A stretch of 64,000 nucleotides of DNA from Odontesthes bonariensis. Taxonomy: Eukaryota > Chordata > Actinopteri > Atheriniformes > Atherinopsidae. This document shows positions 14,901-26,589 of this stretch, one piece after another. The notes below the pieces were generated by a model, which saw only the letters and a list, made by a program, of their open reading frames with translations, ran no database searches and was not told the DNA's origin. Where the stretch lies: the NCBI RefSeq assembly GCF_027942865.1, contig NC_134528.1, forward strand, positions 7,745,586 through 7,809,585, written 5' to 3'. The position numbers and the translations under genes are program-made. Positions within the stretch are counted from its first letter, which is position 1; every line of letters starts with the position of its first letter.

Positions 14901-17900
14901 AATGATGGACGATAAAACAAATTTTTGGATCAAGCATCTATATCCCACTACTTTATGAGGGCCTTGTAATCTTTTCATGTGCTACACAAAGGTCCACCGG
15001 CTTCTCTGCGCTCAATCACTTGCAGCCCAAATATTTGTAACCTTGCAAATTGAGTGTGCCGACTGCGCATGCAATCATCCATTTACAAAAACAACATGAG
15101 GAACATTTTAGGAGAGACTTCGCAAGTGAATCTGTTATCCAAACCTGCACAATGTACTGTAGACCATTTACATGTTCATGTATGGGAAGTGTTGACAGCT
15201 GACTCAGAAGGTGTTAGGACTACATGCGCATCATGGAAAGCATGAATTGCTTCTTAAAATGGTGCCCATTAAGGCACTGGTGGCATTGTGCAAATGATGT
15301 ATTTCAGTTCTAACAGTTGTGCTTTTTAACACTAAACGAGTGGCTTTCATTTCTAATCCACACCAAGGTAAGGTTATTGTTCAAACCCAATCAGGAAGTG
15401 ACCTAATAAAGTATTGTTGTGTTACTGACTGAAAATATCCAAGAAGTCAAAAAAAGACTTGTCATATGTTGGTCTGCATCCCATGGTTGAAGGTGCTGTG
15501 CTTAACTGTGCCGTCCCACCCCCCGCATCCTTCCTCCTTGTGAGGGCGTTGAGGCTTGTTAAAAGAAATGATGTCTGCTCTGCTGTGGGAACACTCAAGT
15601 GAGTCATATTTGCCTCCCGCCACACGTGGGCCTTACCGGATGGTCTTATTGGTTGTATAAGGGTATGAACAATTTGTTTGGTCAGTTGGAGGACTTGTTG
15701 GTTATTTGCTCTGCAAAATTTTTTTGACACCCAAAACTACTCTCTGTTTAGCAAGCTATACATTCCATGGCCATGTTAGATATCTAACTGTTAACTAGTT
15801 TTAGCCCTTAAGACTCTTAAAAAGCACAGTTATTGTGTACTTATTGGGGCCACTGGTCCATCATTTTAAGTTGCTGACAGTGTGATTAGTAATTTTAGGA
15901 CTGACTGAACACAAATGCTGAAATTAATTTCTTTCACTCCCAAAACTAAATCCGAAAAGTTTTCCCTCCGTTCCCAGGGGTTTCTGGTGGCAGTTCCAGT
16001 GTGGAGGCAAAACAAAAAGGATGGCTGTTTAGCCAAAAAATGCAAAGCAGCCACTTTGTTTAAACACTTTACCGAAATCGCGTCTTTCCCAAATGCACAG
16101 CTTGAGCCTGAACAAAACATTTTTCTTTTCATGCATCTGACACTGCCGTCTGCTGCTTGGCTCAGCTACGCTTGATGAATCTGTTTGTGGGGGAAAAAAA
16201 GCACCTGCATATCTCTCTCCCAGCTGAATTGCTCAGAAGTGCTGCCAAGTAGAACCGGACAGATGTGGGGACTGGATCTGCAGTAGACAACTCCATCACT
16301 CTCCCCGCTCATCCCTCTATATAAATCTCTTGTCTATCATTGCTGCTGCAGTTGTGTTCTGAATCCCATTAGTTTTTGTCTGCTGCAAAGGGCGTTGGAG
16401 AAGGGCATTTGGAAATGTGGAGGGAAGTAAAAATGCTAAGACAAAAGGGTTGGTGCTGCTCTACATGCTGTGCTGTAGGTCAAGAGCAACATGTGTGGGT
16501 CCATCATGACTTGACATGTTCTTGTCCTTTGTAGTGGCATCTTGCCATCGCTACTTTAGGCTAATGATGCGGCTGCTCCCTTAAGCTGTACTCTCATTCA
16601 GAGGGGCACAATGAGATTTAGCGAGGACAAGCTATCAAAGCCTATTTCTTCTTAACCACTCAAGCCTCTTACTGTATTCAGCATCACCATAGATTGGGGA
16701 GTTTCAGAGGAGGAAAGTGAGTTTAGAGAACTTTGCTGAAAAATTCTAATCTCTCTGTATCCTCAGCTGTCTTTCTCTGTGTGTCTCATTCTCTCAAATT
16801 TCCCTTTTGCACAGACCTAAACACTGTATTGCTTCTAATTAGGCTCAGATATCTGCTGGCAATTTCTATTCAAAATAAGATTTCAGAACAAACTTTCTTT
16901 CTTTAATCTGCCAGTCTTTCACCCTTCTTTCTGTCTGGCTTTATTTCTTAGGTATTAGCGGATTAAAGCATAGTTTTGATGTTTTTTAGAGCCTGCATGG
17001 TCTTACTCTTGTAGTTGTCACAGTTGTTTATGTGGGTTATGAAAACAGTGGGCCTCCAATTTGATAAGTGTGACGCGGAACAAACAGAAAGCCAACAGTT
17101 TTCATTGAAAGAGAATGGGTGACTAGATAATTGTTACAAAAACATGGGCCATTTATAGTCCCTATTCATCTTTGGGTTACTGTATTTGTATTTGCTTAGT
17201 TTGTATATAATATCTGATAAAAGAATGTTCCACAAGAAGTTGGAATTTATATTGATATTGAATTATGGACAGGTTGCTCGACCGTCATGAGGCTAACTCC
17301 CAAATAATCATGAGCATACAATCTTAACTTCCCAGGAGAATTGTTTTTGGACTAAGAAGCACCCAGAGGCACACAGGCACAAGGAGAGCATGCAACTTCT
17401 CACACAAAACACACAGGTCTCAGCCAAAGTTCGAGTAAGGAACCCCTGAATCCTACATGGAATAAAATAAGCATTTAACAAAAACACATTCTGCCATTGC
17501 ATTATCCAACACATCACTGCCAAAACAATAACATCTTTATTTTGTTACATTCTTTGCGCCCTTTTATCTCTCTTGTTCAGTTAAGGTCCTTGCACAAGTA
17601 TCTCAAGTATTTCTTTTTGTTCATCTTTTCGCTGCTTATATTGACAATACGATTCAAAATGGAGTCAAGCAGGGATTATTATTTAGTGGTCCTTTCACTT
17701 CTTCACTTCATATGCGGCTCGTGGGCTACGCCACATTTTCTTCACAGCTTCAACTGATGTCTAACAAAACAAGAGAAATAAACAGCTGTTGCTTAGCTTC
17801 CTCGAACAAAATCCCTCCTGTCTAAACCTTACTGCATCTTTGTCTTGTGATCAGCAGCCAACTGACCATTTCTAATGTTAATCTGGTCTGCAATAATTTG

Positions 17901-19660
17901 CTACTTACTCTTCCATACTCATTTATATATGTCTACATCAGATACCATCAGGTGATATATATCACAGTTTTTTTAGGAGCCGATCGTGGTGACGATAAAC
18001 AAAGCAAAATAGTGTGAAAATGTTTGGTAAATCTTTCATTGTCTGTCTCTGCAAATAGAGCCTGTCAATTAGTGTGAGAGTAATGGCAGTTTACATAGAA
18101 ATATGTTTTTTGATTTTTTGTTGTTGAGCAAACATATTTGTTTACATTCAAGTTCACCGATTGAACCTTTAACTGTCAAGTTCTCAGAGTTAAGACACTT
18201 GGCTCCTTCTTTTAGAAGGAGAAGAATTGATGGCCTGTTTGATCATGTGAACCAGATGTGTGTGATGGGAACATGCCACCATTAATGCAACTCACCCGTG
18301 AGTCTGTGCACAAGCTTCAGCGATGAGGTGATGTATTTCACATTTTCTGTTTCACAGTCTATTTGTGCGTCAGTAGGTTTGACTGTCTCACTGGTAAAAA
18401 TGCTATATGGCACGAACGGGGGCCTGTTGGGTAGAAGTTGAAACTTGGTTTCTCGTCATGGTCTTGTGATTTTGACAATGACATTCTTCACATTATTCTG
18501 CTCTATTAAAGACAAAATTATTTCTCACAAGTTCAGTAACTGCTTGGAAAAGTGTTGAATCCTTTGACTGGTATATTGGTTCTTGGGGCCAATAACTCGT
18601 GTGTAACATTCTTGGTTACTTCCTTGGTGTGTCACTCAGTACATATCAAATATTGTCCATGAAGGGTGTGTGTGGTAGGAAGGGAGTGACTACAAAGGCA
18701 TTATTCACTGCCAGACACAGAGAGAGTAGGGAATGAAATCCAGATTGGATGGAACCAACAAGGGTTGTGAAGAGATGAAAGACGGTTCAACTGGTTCAAG
18801 CGTCCAGAGAGAAGGGCTTTTGGACAGTTTTGAAGTGATATGTGAGGCAGTGAAAGTCACAGCTACAGCGTATGGTTCTGGTCATGGTCATTTTAACTGC
18901 CTCTCGCCTGGATTCCCCGTCCTGTGCTGAAGCATGAAAATAAAAACAACACGTCGGCTTTGACAAAAATGTGGGACTAATCAGTGCCAAATAAGTTGGC
19001 GCTCAAATGCTCGCTTAGACTTAGATGGATGGTCCTGTTCTACCATCAGAGATTTTTCTGATTTTCTTTCTTCGTATTCATTTTTCCATGTACATGAAAA
19101 ATGTCATCATGTAAACATGCATTTTGAATAACTAGCAGAGATAGTTCACTTACTTTGCATTAGTCTGAAGAGCTGTAAATAACTCAAAAGAGGTTTTGTT
19201 CTACTTTTTGCTGATCTTACAAAATAAGACACAAATCCTTCTCATTAAAATAAAAGGTTACTGTGCCTACTGAACCTTATTCTCCAAAAGATATCTGGAT
19301 ATCTATCAAAAGATATCTATAAAAAAAAGTCATGGTTAAGGACCAATGGAAAAATAGCTGAAATATTATTATTCTCACAGCTAATTAGGTTAAGTAGCAA
19401 CAGATCAGCAATACGATTGTGTCTTTAAAAAAAAATTGATGATGACTTTTCGCAAAACAGAACTGCAAGAAATTTGTGAATTTTATCGTGAGATTACTAA
19501 ACTCTTATGGCAATCAGGAGGAATTTCTCTTAGCATGGGACAAGAGAAACCCCTAATCTAAATGTCCATGTTCTTGGGGTCCTCTGTTAAACCACTAAAG
19601 TCAGCAAAGAAATATGGAAAAATATCAACAGCATCTAGCAGAGGATGGCAACAACTGGTT
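8901..19660. other. Gene-poor DNA, no supported gene
   Basis: No exon, RNA gene or complete mobile element can be supported in this stretch. The longest frames (for example 10648-10965 plus and 13921-14202 minus) have no domain signature and no splice context. Small direct repeats are present, for instance TATTTGACAAT-like copies near 9550. The blocks about 11230-11480 and 16190-16680 look less random than their AT-rich flanks and might be conserved non-coding DNA, but I have no direct support for that. Confidence 0.55.
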
Positions 19661-19670
19661 CGATAACATT

Positions 19671-20120
19671 GTCATTCTGTATGTAGCTGAAGTGTTTAAC
19701 AAATTTAGAAGGATTTCCCCCTAACACATTATGGTGCCCTTCAGACCCAACGACAGACACAAACTTGTTCACCCTAAGGGTAAAACACTCAAGCACAAGG
19801 TGAGTAATGTCATGTTTGCAGTTCAGTAAAGCGAGGACATTTATTTTGTATTGGCTAGATGATTGCATGGCTCATCAAATGGAGAGTCATCTCCTCAGGT
19901 CAACACTCAGCAGTCTAACACCATCTGAAGAAAAAGGGACACTTTCAAGGACAGTGATATTCACATCCCATTCAAAGAATACTTTAAGAGAAGAGTGAAA
20001 GAAGACATCTATGTTATACTGGAAGAAAAGACATCTCCAAACAGAGGTGGAGGCCTTTGAGCTATAAGAAACACCATATTATCCAAATACAATGCAGCTT
20101 TATCAGTAAACAATGTGTTG
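19671..20120 (+). pseudogene. Decayed Penelope-like retroelement, GIY-YIG endonuclease end
   Basis: Read in one frame from 19671, the translation resembles the carboxyl end of a Penelope-like element polyprotein, the part that carries the linker and GIY-YIG endonuclease. Recognisable pieces in order are KFRRIS, VPFRP, KLVHPKGKTLKHKVSNV, TFKDSDIHI, RRVKEDIYV and the terminal NRGGGL. The frame is kept over about 390 bases but is broken by four stops (TAA at 19722-19724, another TAA, and two TGAs) before the natural end after GGGL near 20060. The catalytic segment that should follow the AVQ motif is largely missing, so this is a dead fossil. The 5' limit is unclear and I see no terminal repeats. 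The family call is from remembered motif order, so moderate confidence. Confidence 0.65.
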
Positions 20121-23100
20121 CCACATTTACAGATGCAGGTTAAGATTAGCACAAGCAAAGGGGAAAAAAAGAAATAAAAAAGATCTGGAAACACTTTTCC
20201 CTTCTTATTTCAGATGGTGCAAGAAAGGCTGCCATTCGTATGAGGGCTTTTTTAGGGAAGAACTTGCCCATTTCAGCAACACAGTGTTCAACCATTTTCT
20301 TTACACATTAAGACAGCATGGCTATTAAAAGAGGCAAGGTGCTAAACATCCAATTCATTTTTAGAAAAAAGAAAAACTAGAGAAAATCCCTTTCAACATC
20401 TTTTTATAATTTTAAATGAGCTAAATGATTTGTAAGTCATTGAAATCTCTGTGTGTGTTTTTGAATCCGGATACTGTTGTCGTCGTCTATAACATCTAAC
20501 TTTTCTGTTAGATATCATTGTCTGTCAACAGAGGACTCTGGTTCATCACATATGCCTCAAAAAGGAGCAAAAAATACCTTGGTTAGTTTTCGAAATAGGA
20601 TTTATATTCATTTGATGCATCAAAAAGCATTTTCAGCAATAAAAGGAATGCATATGTTTATGGAATTGAGTCAAAATGATCTAGTGTGCGCACACAAAGA
20701 ACTTCAATGGAATCGGCTACATTAGACAGAACATAGACCATGTTTGCAGTAGTTCAGCAAAATGTACATTTTGATCTTTATTTAGTTTCAAAGACAGATA
20801 TATATGAAATTTCTACAGACTTTCAAGCTGGGAATATACTGGAGGGGGAAAAAAAGTGTGCACTCACGTTTGCACAATGAAAGGAGAACTACAGCTGGGC
20901 AAGACCTGGGTCCAGAGAGCATGTGTAAATCTCATCAGCTGTATATCCAACTGTCCAAGTTGTGCAATTACGAAATTATAAATGTGAAAATAATCAGAAA
21001 AAGGGCTCTGTGTTTGTACGAGGGGATTAATCTTGTCCTTGTTATGCCACTGGCAAGAGGCATTATTCATGAACCCGCCATTTTTCACTTCCTCCCTCCT
21101 GGAATGAGAAATATAACTCTGAGCCAAGAGTAAGCATTTACTCTCCAACTCCACGGACTCTGACAAAACAGAGTTGTAATTATGTTAAATTATTGACACA
21201 AACAGACTGATGGATGGCCTCTGAAATCAGGGTGCATATCAATGTTTTTTTATGTGTTGTATATGTGCATAGACTGATAGTATTTACATGTTTGCGCCTA
21301 AAGAAAAAAGTGGGTACTTGCCCTTGGTCGAATGAGAAAATTAGTGGTGAGAGCAGATCATTGTTTGAGCAAAAGGAATTTCAAGTAATGTGTGGTGGAT
21401 TTGGGGGTTTTTCTCTTCCCAAATTACTACCAAATAAATATTCATCAAATACTTTTTTTATTCATGAATAAAATACAGCTGCAAATGATGACTACTAAAA
21501 ATGTCAAGTAGTACTTAATTGAAACTGTACTATTCTCAAGAGAAAATTTCTGTGCCAAACATAAATCTGCTTGGCAGTAAAGAAGAACAGTTAACGGGCC
21601 ACAATCCATTATAGAGACTCATAAATGTCCTCAGGAATATACACATCATTGCAGAGTGGGATGTGATCGTACTCTAGCAAAGACTCATCCACATTTATGT
21701 GCCCATAACCAGAGCTTTTATGAGGACTTTGTATAAGTTTGTGAAAGTAAAACTCAGGCTACGTTTTGAGATTTTTAATCTCCATGTATCATGTGGTGCA
21801 TGTACTTTAGCATGAAAAACCTGGGAACACAAAGGACTGCTACCAAGTTTTTTGAGATGACAAAAATAAGACCTAAATTCTTCCATTTTCATCAAATGAA
21901 AAAGGATCATTCCTCTTCTTTCCACAGCATGTTGAGCACACACAATAAGCTCATTGGAGTTCATATAAATGCTTTGACTCCACTTACATTCATGTCTATC
22001 GCAAACCTGTAGCAAATTACTCACTCCTTCAACACCTCTGTGGACAACATTGGTGTCTTTTGTGTGATTGGTTGGCTTTACTCTCATTAGTCTTTGACAC
22101 ACAGAGCTGGTCAGCCAGCAGTGCCATTCATCTCATGTGTCACTGGCAGACAAGCCGAGTCGCACTATGGAAGGAGAAGTCTGGTGCTCCTTCAAACCAC
22201 CGTCAGTGCCAGGTACATTCTCTTCTTACTGCTTTGTCGGAACCTCACAAGTCTGCGTTTGGTATCTGGGGCAGAATATGATTGGCACATTGGATCAGCT
22301 GTTATACTGTGTAAAGCTGGGATAATACTGAGTGTAAGCTCCACTAATGTACCTTAGACATGTCTCTTCAAAAGGGAATTTAGTTGGTGTTTTCACCACC
22401 TGGTGACAGTGTTTCAACTTGTTGACAGCTTCCTTTTTATATGCCATGAATGACATATTTTCTTTAAGCAACATATTTGCACAACAGACAGTATCAGGTA
22501 ATGATCAGCCACATTCGTGTAACAAGAAAAGGACTCAAAGAAGTAAATTGTTCCCAAAGATCATGTACAAGCCAGAGATGAGAGATGGAGTGGAAAATAC
22601 ATGTGATGGATGTTTCCAACCGACTCTCTCTACCAATACATCACCATGTTTGGTGTTGAGCCTGTGCCGCTGACGTCAATGCTCAGGGTTCAATATGCAG
22701 GATGTTTACCAGCTGGTGACATAACTGTTGCATGACACATTGTCATGGTAACCTTGGAAATGCTTTCAGCATCAAAATGGTATATTTGAATTAAGAGTAT
22801 TGGTCAAAACTCTGTATCAGCCACTATTTACTGTGTCTGTAATATCAGGTTACTTTCAGTGTTTGGGTTAGGGTTTTTAATATTGGTGAAGTTCGTATGA
22901 AAGTTACTGACAAAAAACAACTCATGGCGAGATGAAGCAATAGATCAGTTTCTTGCATGTTGAAAACAGATGATAAATGGGCATCCAGCGGGTTAAAAAC
23001 TGACACCGTGGTCTTCTAACCAAGTGTCAGGATGTGATGATTCAGAAGTGAAAATAAGTAGATATTTCAACTGGTCCGCATTGCTGGAAGAATCTGTTCA

Positions 23101-25253
23101 TGAGTTCAGTTTTGTTATTTTGGTCAGCAGATTATTCTAAAGGCAGATTTATATAGTTTAATCAAAACTGCAGTATTAATGATAGAATTTGTTGCTGAAA
23201 CCTTGAAGACTGTAGCACCACAAGAAAAAAAAAGTAATCAGACAAGAAACAGTAAATTACTTTGCTGCAACTTCCTGATTCAGCTTTGGCATACAATGCT
23301 TGCAAAAGATGCACATTTAGATTTTCTTTGGAGCTGAAGCACTGTGTTTCTTTCAAACTATGGCAATATTTTAAGTTATGGCTTTTGCTATTGCTTTGGT
23401 TGTAAAAGTCTGAAATTAAATTCAGCAAAATATTGATTAAAACTATTCATTTATGATCCATATTGTGAGAGACTAAACTAAATTATCATGTCATGATGGG
23501 GTAAAAACTTGTAATAGTCAGAAAAAAGACAGTGAATGTGTGTGTGTGCGGGACATTATTAAGAAATCACATTAAGCTCTGTATGGTGTAGGGCTTTGAC
23601 CCCCTGACCCCATCCCACTCCCCTCTACCTACGTCATGCAGTGCAGGCCCTTCTGCGGTTTCCACTCTAAATAATTCAAGCAAATCTAAGAGCGATGCTG
23701 AGATGCTTGTGATCAAACCGCAGACAGAAGACTGGAAAAAACATATGCCAAGTCGGCAAGCGATTCCTCATTCAGGTCTTCATTAAGTTTTCATAATAAT
23801 TAATGGTTTTTTAATGGTGACCTTTGGAAATACGGGGAAAAAAATGATTAAAGAGCAGCCTCAGCATGTCCCTTTTGTTCTTTGCATTAGTTGAATTAAT
23901 GTGGGATGGTGACAAAACAGCTCGTCACTCTCTGAAATTGCTTGGCTTGATGCCCCACCAAGCTTCATCTGCTGTTGCCACCTCATGAGGATATGGCATG
24001 ATTTCAGATCCGAGAACTGAACCAGACTTTCAGGATGAAATTGATAAAGAAAAGAAAACTTAAACTGCTTATTTCCAGTGATTTGTGCTATTCAGTGTTA
24101 TTTATGGAGCCTTCTTTGATCACTTCCTAGTAGGCATACCATTTTTCACAAAACCACGTTTTGGGCTTTCAAGACATTTTCGCACACCTGGAAATTGCGT
24201 GCATGGGTCACAAACTAAAATAAAACAAGGGTTGCAAATCTGCTCGGCACCCAACACTCTTGCCAAACAATCTTTTTTAATACTGCACATTTTTAATAAA
24301 ATTTCTCTTTGACGTCCACCTGCAAAACATACTTCTTGCCCTCTCTTCTCCCTCAAACTGTCTCTTATCGCTTTCGCTTTGTCTATGTATGAGGTGACTG
24401 GGACGAACCTCAAATTAAACTCCCGCTCAGCTCTCTGAAAATCTTCTTGGCTCTAATTCTTCAGTATGCTTTCTGCATGCTATAAAAAGACTAGTGCTAT
24501 CTATCCTTTTAGTTGGACCATAGTAGTTTATGGTCACAGCAATCCCTCTGGATCTCTGCCACAGTGCAAGAAGCCTTAAATGCTACACACTCACTGAGAC
24601 TTTTACAGAGTCAGACAGCGATTGGGATACATCTAGTGAAAAAAAAAGTGCATGTTAACATCTTGTTTTATATTGCTGGCCAGAATGTCTTCAACACTTC
24701 AAAGCACTTTGTAGATGTAGTTTTGGTTTAGGGACTTTGCTTTCCTATTCATGAGAAAATGTATACATTTCAAATGAGTCAGTGTGTGTTAAAAAGAGAA
24801 GAAAACAGCCAAAACAAACGTACTCGACATGAATTGCAAACTTAATGGGTTGTCCATTCATCTTCATGGCCTGCAACCCTATTCATCTGTTGGTTGTTGT
24901 CATCACCATGTGTGCACTGTATTAGGCAAAGAGTTCTAGTGTTGCACCACTGTGGAGCTGCTGATGGCTGAGGAATGATAAGTAGAGGGATAAACCTTTG
25001 TGGGGGTAGACAACAGCAAAAGAACCCAAACCAATGCTAGGCATTCAGTTTCAAGACATCAGAGGGACACAGAGTCCCATTCAACAGCTCTCTCTGGGGT
25101 AGAGTCTCATTTATAATCACACTTTCTCACATGCACAGGTGGTTGAGGACTGAGATGTCCCTCACATTTTGGAAATCATGTACGCTGTACTGTTTGTAAG
25201 CAACAACAACCGGCATTAAACTGTTCCTCCAAGCTGCGTTGAACAACAATTTC
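20121..25253. other. Gene-poor DNA, no supported gene
   Basis: No supported coding exon. The longest frame (21695-22102 minus, 135 codons) is low in recognisable protein features and probably chance. One block, about 23640-23960, stands out for its mix of RUNX-type and homeodomain-type motifs and is listed separately. Otherwise I see only unique-looking AT-rich sequence. Confidence 0.55.
23640..23960. promoter_or_regulatory. Candidate conserved non-coding element
   Basis: This block contains an inverted pair of RUNX-type cores, TGCGGTTT at 23654-23661 and AAACCGCA at 23715-23722. They are followed by a homeodomain-like AT-rich run (AATAATTAATGG) near 23796-23807. It has no protein-like frame. 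The arrangement resembles a developmental enhancer, but that is inferred from motifs alone. Confidence 0.25.
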
Positions 25254-25553
25254 TGGCAGCACGGTGGTGTGGTGGTTAGCACTTTTGCCTTACAGCAAGA
25301 GGGTTCCTGGTTTGAATCCTGGCTGTGTACGCTTGGGTTCTCTCTGGCTTCCTCCCAGTCCAAAAACATGTGTGTTAGGTTAAATGAGTGTGATCCTGCA
25401 TGGTTGTCTTGTTTGTTTCTGTGTAGCCCTGTGATGGTCACCCTGTCCAGGGCAAGGTGTAACCTGCCTTTCACTCAATGACAGCTGGGATAGACCCAGC
25501 CCCCCTGCAAAACAGAATCAGATTAAGCGGGTAGTGAAAATGAATATGGATGA
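25254..25553 (+). repeat. tRNA-headed SINE-like dispersed fish repeat
   Basis: The unit begins with a tRNA-like head: GGCAGCACGGTGG, then an A-box-like TGGTTAGCAC, then a B box GGTTTGAATCC at 25309-25319. A body with the CCTCCCAGTCCAAAAACATG segment follows. The 3' part contains GACAGCTGGGATAGACCCAG and GATTAAGCGGGTAG and ends in ATGAATATGGATGA. This layout is that of a common SINE-like repeat of fish genomes. A second, 3'-only copy in the opposite orientation lies at 55711-55815. An 80-codon frame across it is incidental. Confidence 0.8.
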
Positions 25554-25833
25554 CATTCTGAGTTAATAAGGGTAGTCTTTTAAGTCAGCCCACACAACAG
25601 GACTGAGAGTTAGCTGCAACCTGTCTCATAGGAAGGTTAAATTGATTAATTTTGTCGCTTTTGGCTGAAAATTTTCTCTATCAGGTTCAGAGCCCCCAAC
25701 ATGAGGTGTTGGGGTGTGTAAACATGTGTTTCTGTAGAGAAAAACAGCCCCCGGTGCACAAAGTTTGGTTGAGGGTCCTGTTGTGTTCCTATTAACATTG
25801 ATCAGGGTTACACTAAAGATAAATACTGAAGAC

Positions 25834-25838
25834 TACTG
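25834..25838. repeat. Target-site duplication (left), TACTG
   Basis: TACTG immediately precedes the TGTA start of the 5' LTR and is repeated exactly after the TACA end of the 3' LTR at 33421-33425. Five bases is the usual duplication for BEL/Pao integrases, so this fixes both element ends. Confidence 0.85.
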
Positions 25839-26291
25839 TGTAAAGGACCACACTAGTCCTTGTATGTGTTTGTTTGTCTGAGTAAAACTACCTAAATGTG
25901 TTTGTTTACATTCCATATTTTTCTACAAATATAACGCTTAATCAAAATATTTCTATTTTTGTATGTGCTTTAAAATGACTGGTGTGTGAAGTTATGAGTG
26001 AATCTTGAATGGATTTTGGAGATTGAATTTTGTTCTTTGCCTGACACCGTAGCTCCACAAGAGGGAGATCTGTAAAGGTAGCCAAACAGGTGTAGGTAAC
26101 GAGGGAGCTCCTTTGCTTTGTTTGAGCCTGAGCCACAAAGTTTGATCTCCAGGCTCCAGCTTAACTTCCTTCATTTGCACACACAAAAAGGGACTTTTGA
26201 CGCCTGTTTTAAACAACGGAAGAAAAGATTATTAAGCATCCTTGGTGAGCGCAGTGAGGTATGTTTGTTTGCTTTCATTGAAACATTGTAT
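25839..26291 (+). repeat. 5' LTR of the BEL/Pao element, 3'-truncated
   Basis: These 453 bases match 32687-33143 with three T/C differences (25973, 26035 and 26271 approximately, each T here and C in the 3' copy) and lack one TCTG unit. After CATTGTAT the match stops. The final roughly 277 bases of the 3' LTR, which hold the AATAAA-type signals and the TACA terminus, have no counterpart here. A splice-donor-like GTGAG/GTATGT lies near 26265-26276. Confidence 0.9.
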
Positions 26292-26589
26292 GCTTGAGAA
26301 GACTTGGTTATCTGAAATGCTTGAAACTCTTAAAGTGAATGTTTAATGCCTTCATTTCAAATGCAAATTCTTAAGGTTTGAAATTACATGGTTAAGAGAA
26401 GCCTATGTTTACATTCTGAGGTTAATGCAAGCAAGCTCAGGCCCATATTGAATGCAGTTTATTTGTGATGGGCCCATTTTCTCTTTTCTCTTTCCTTTAA
26501 TGTTTAATGTGAGTTGCAACACAACACTCATTAAGACATTTCAGTTTATCACTAAGATAATTGCTATCACATAACATCCTAAGTCAAAA

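Noticed and set aside
21695..22102. 135-codon minus-strand open frame
   Set aside because: Overlaps frames on the other strand, has no domain or family motif and no splice context; length is within chance for a 64-kb window.
25127..25481. Frames on both strands near 25.2-25.5 kb
   Set aside because: They run across the SINE-like repeat and are not genes.
25942..26216. 63-74 codon antisense frames, repeated almost identically at 32794-33068
   Set aside because: They are antisense frames inside the two LTRs, so their duplication reflects the LTRs, not conserved proteins.
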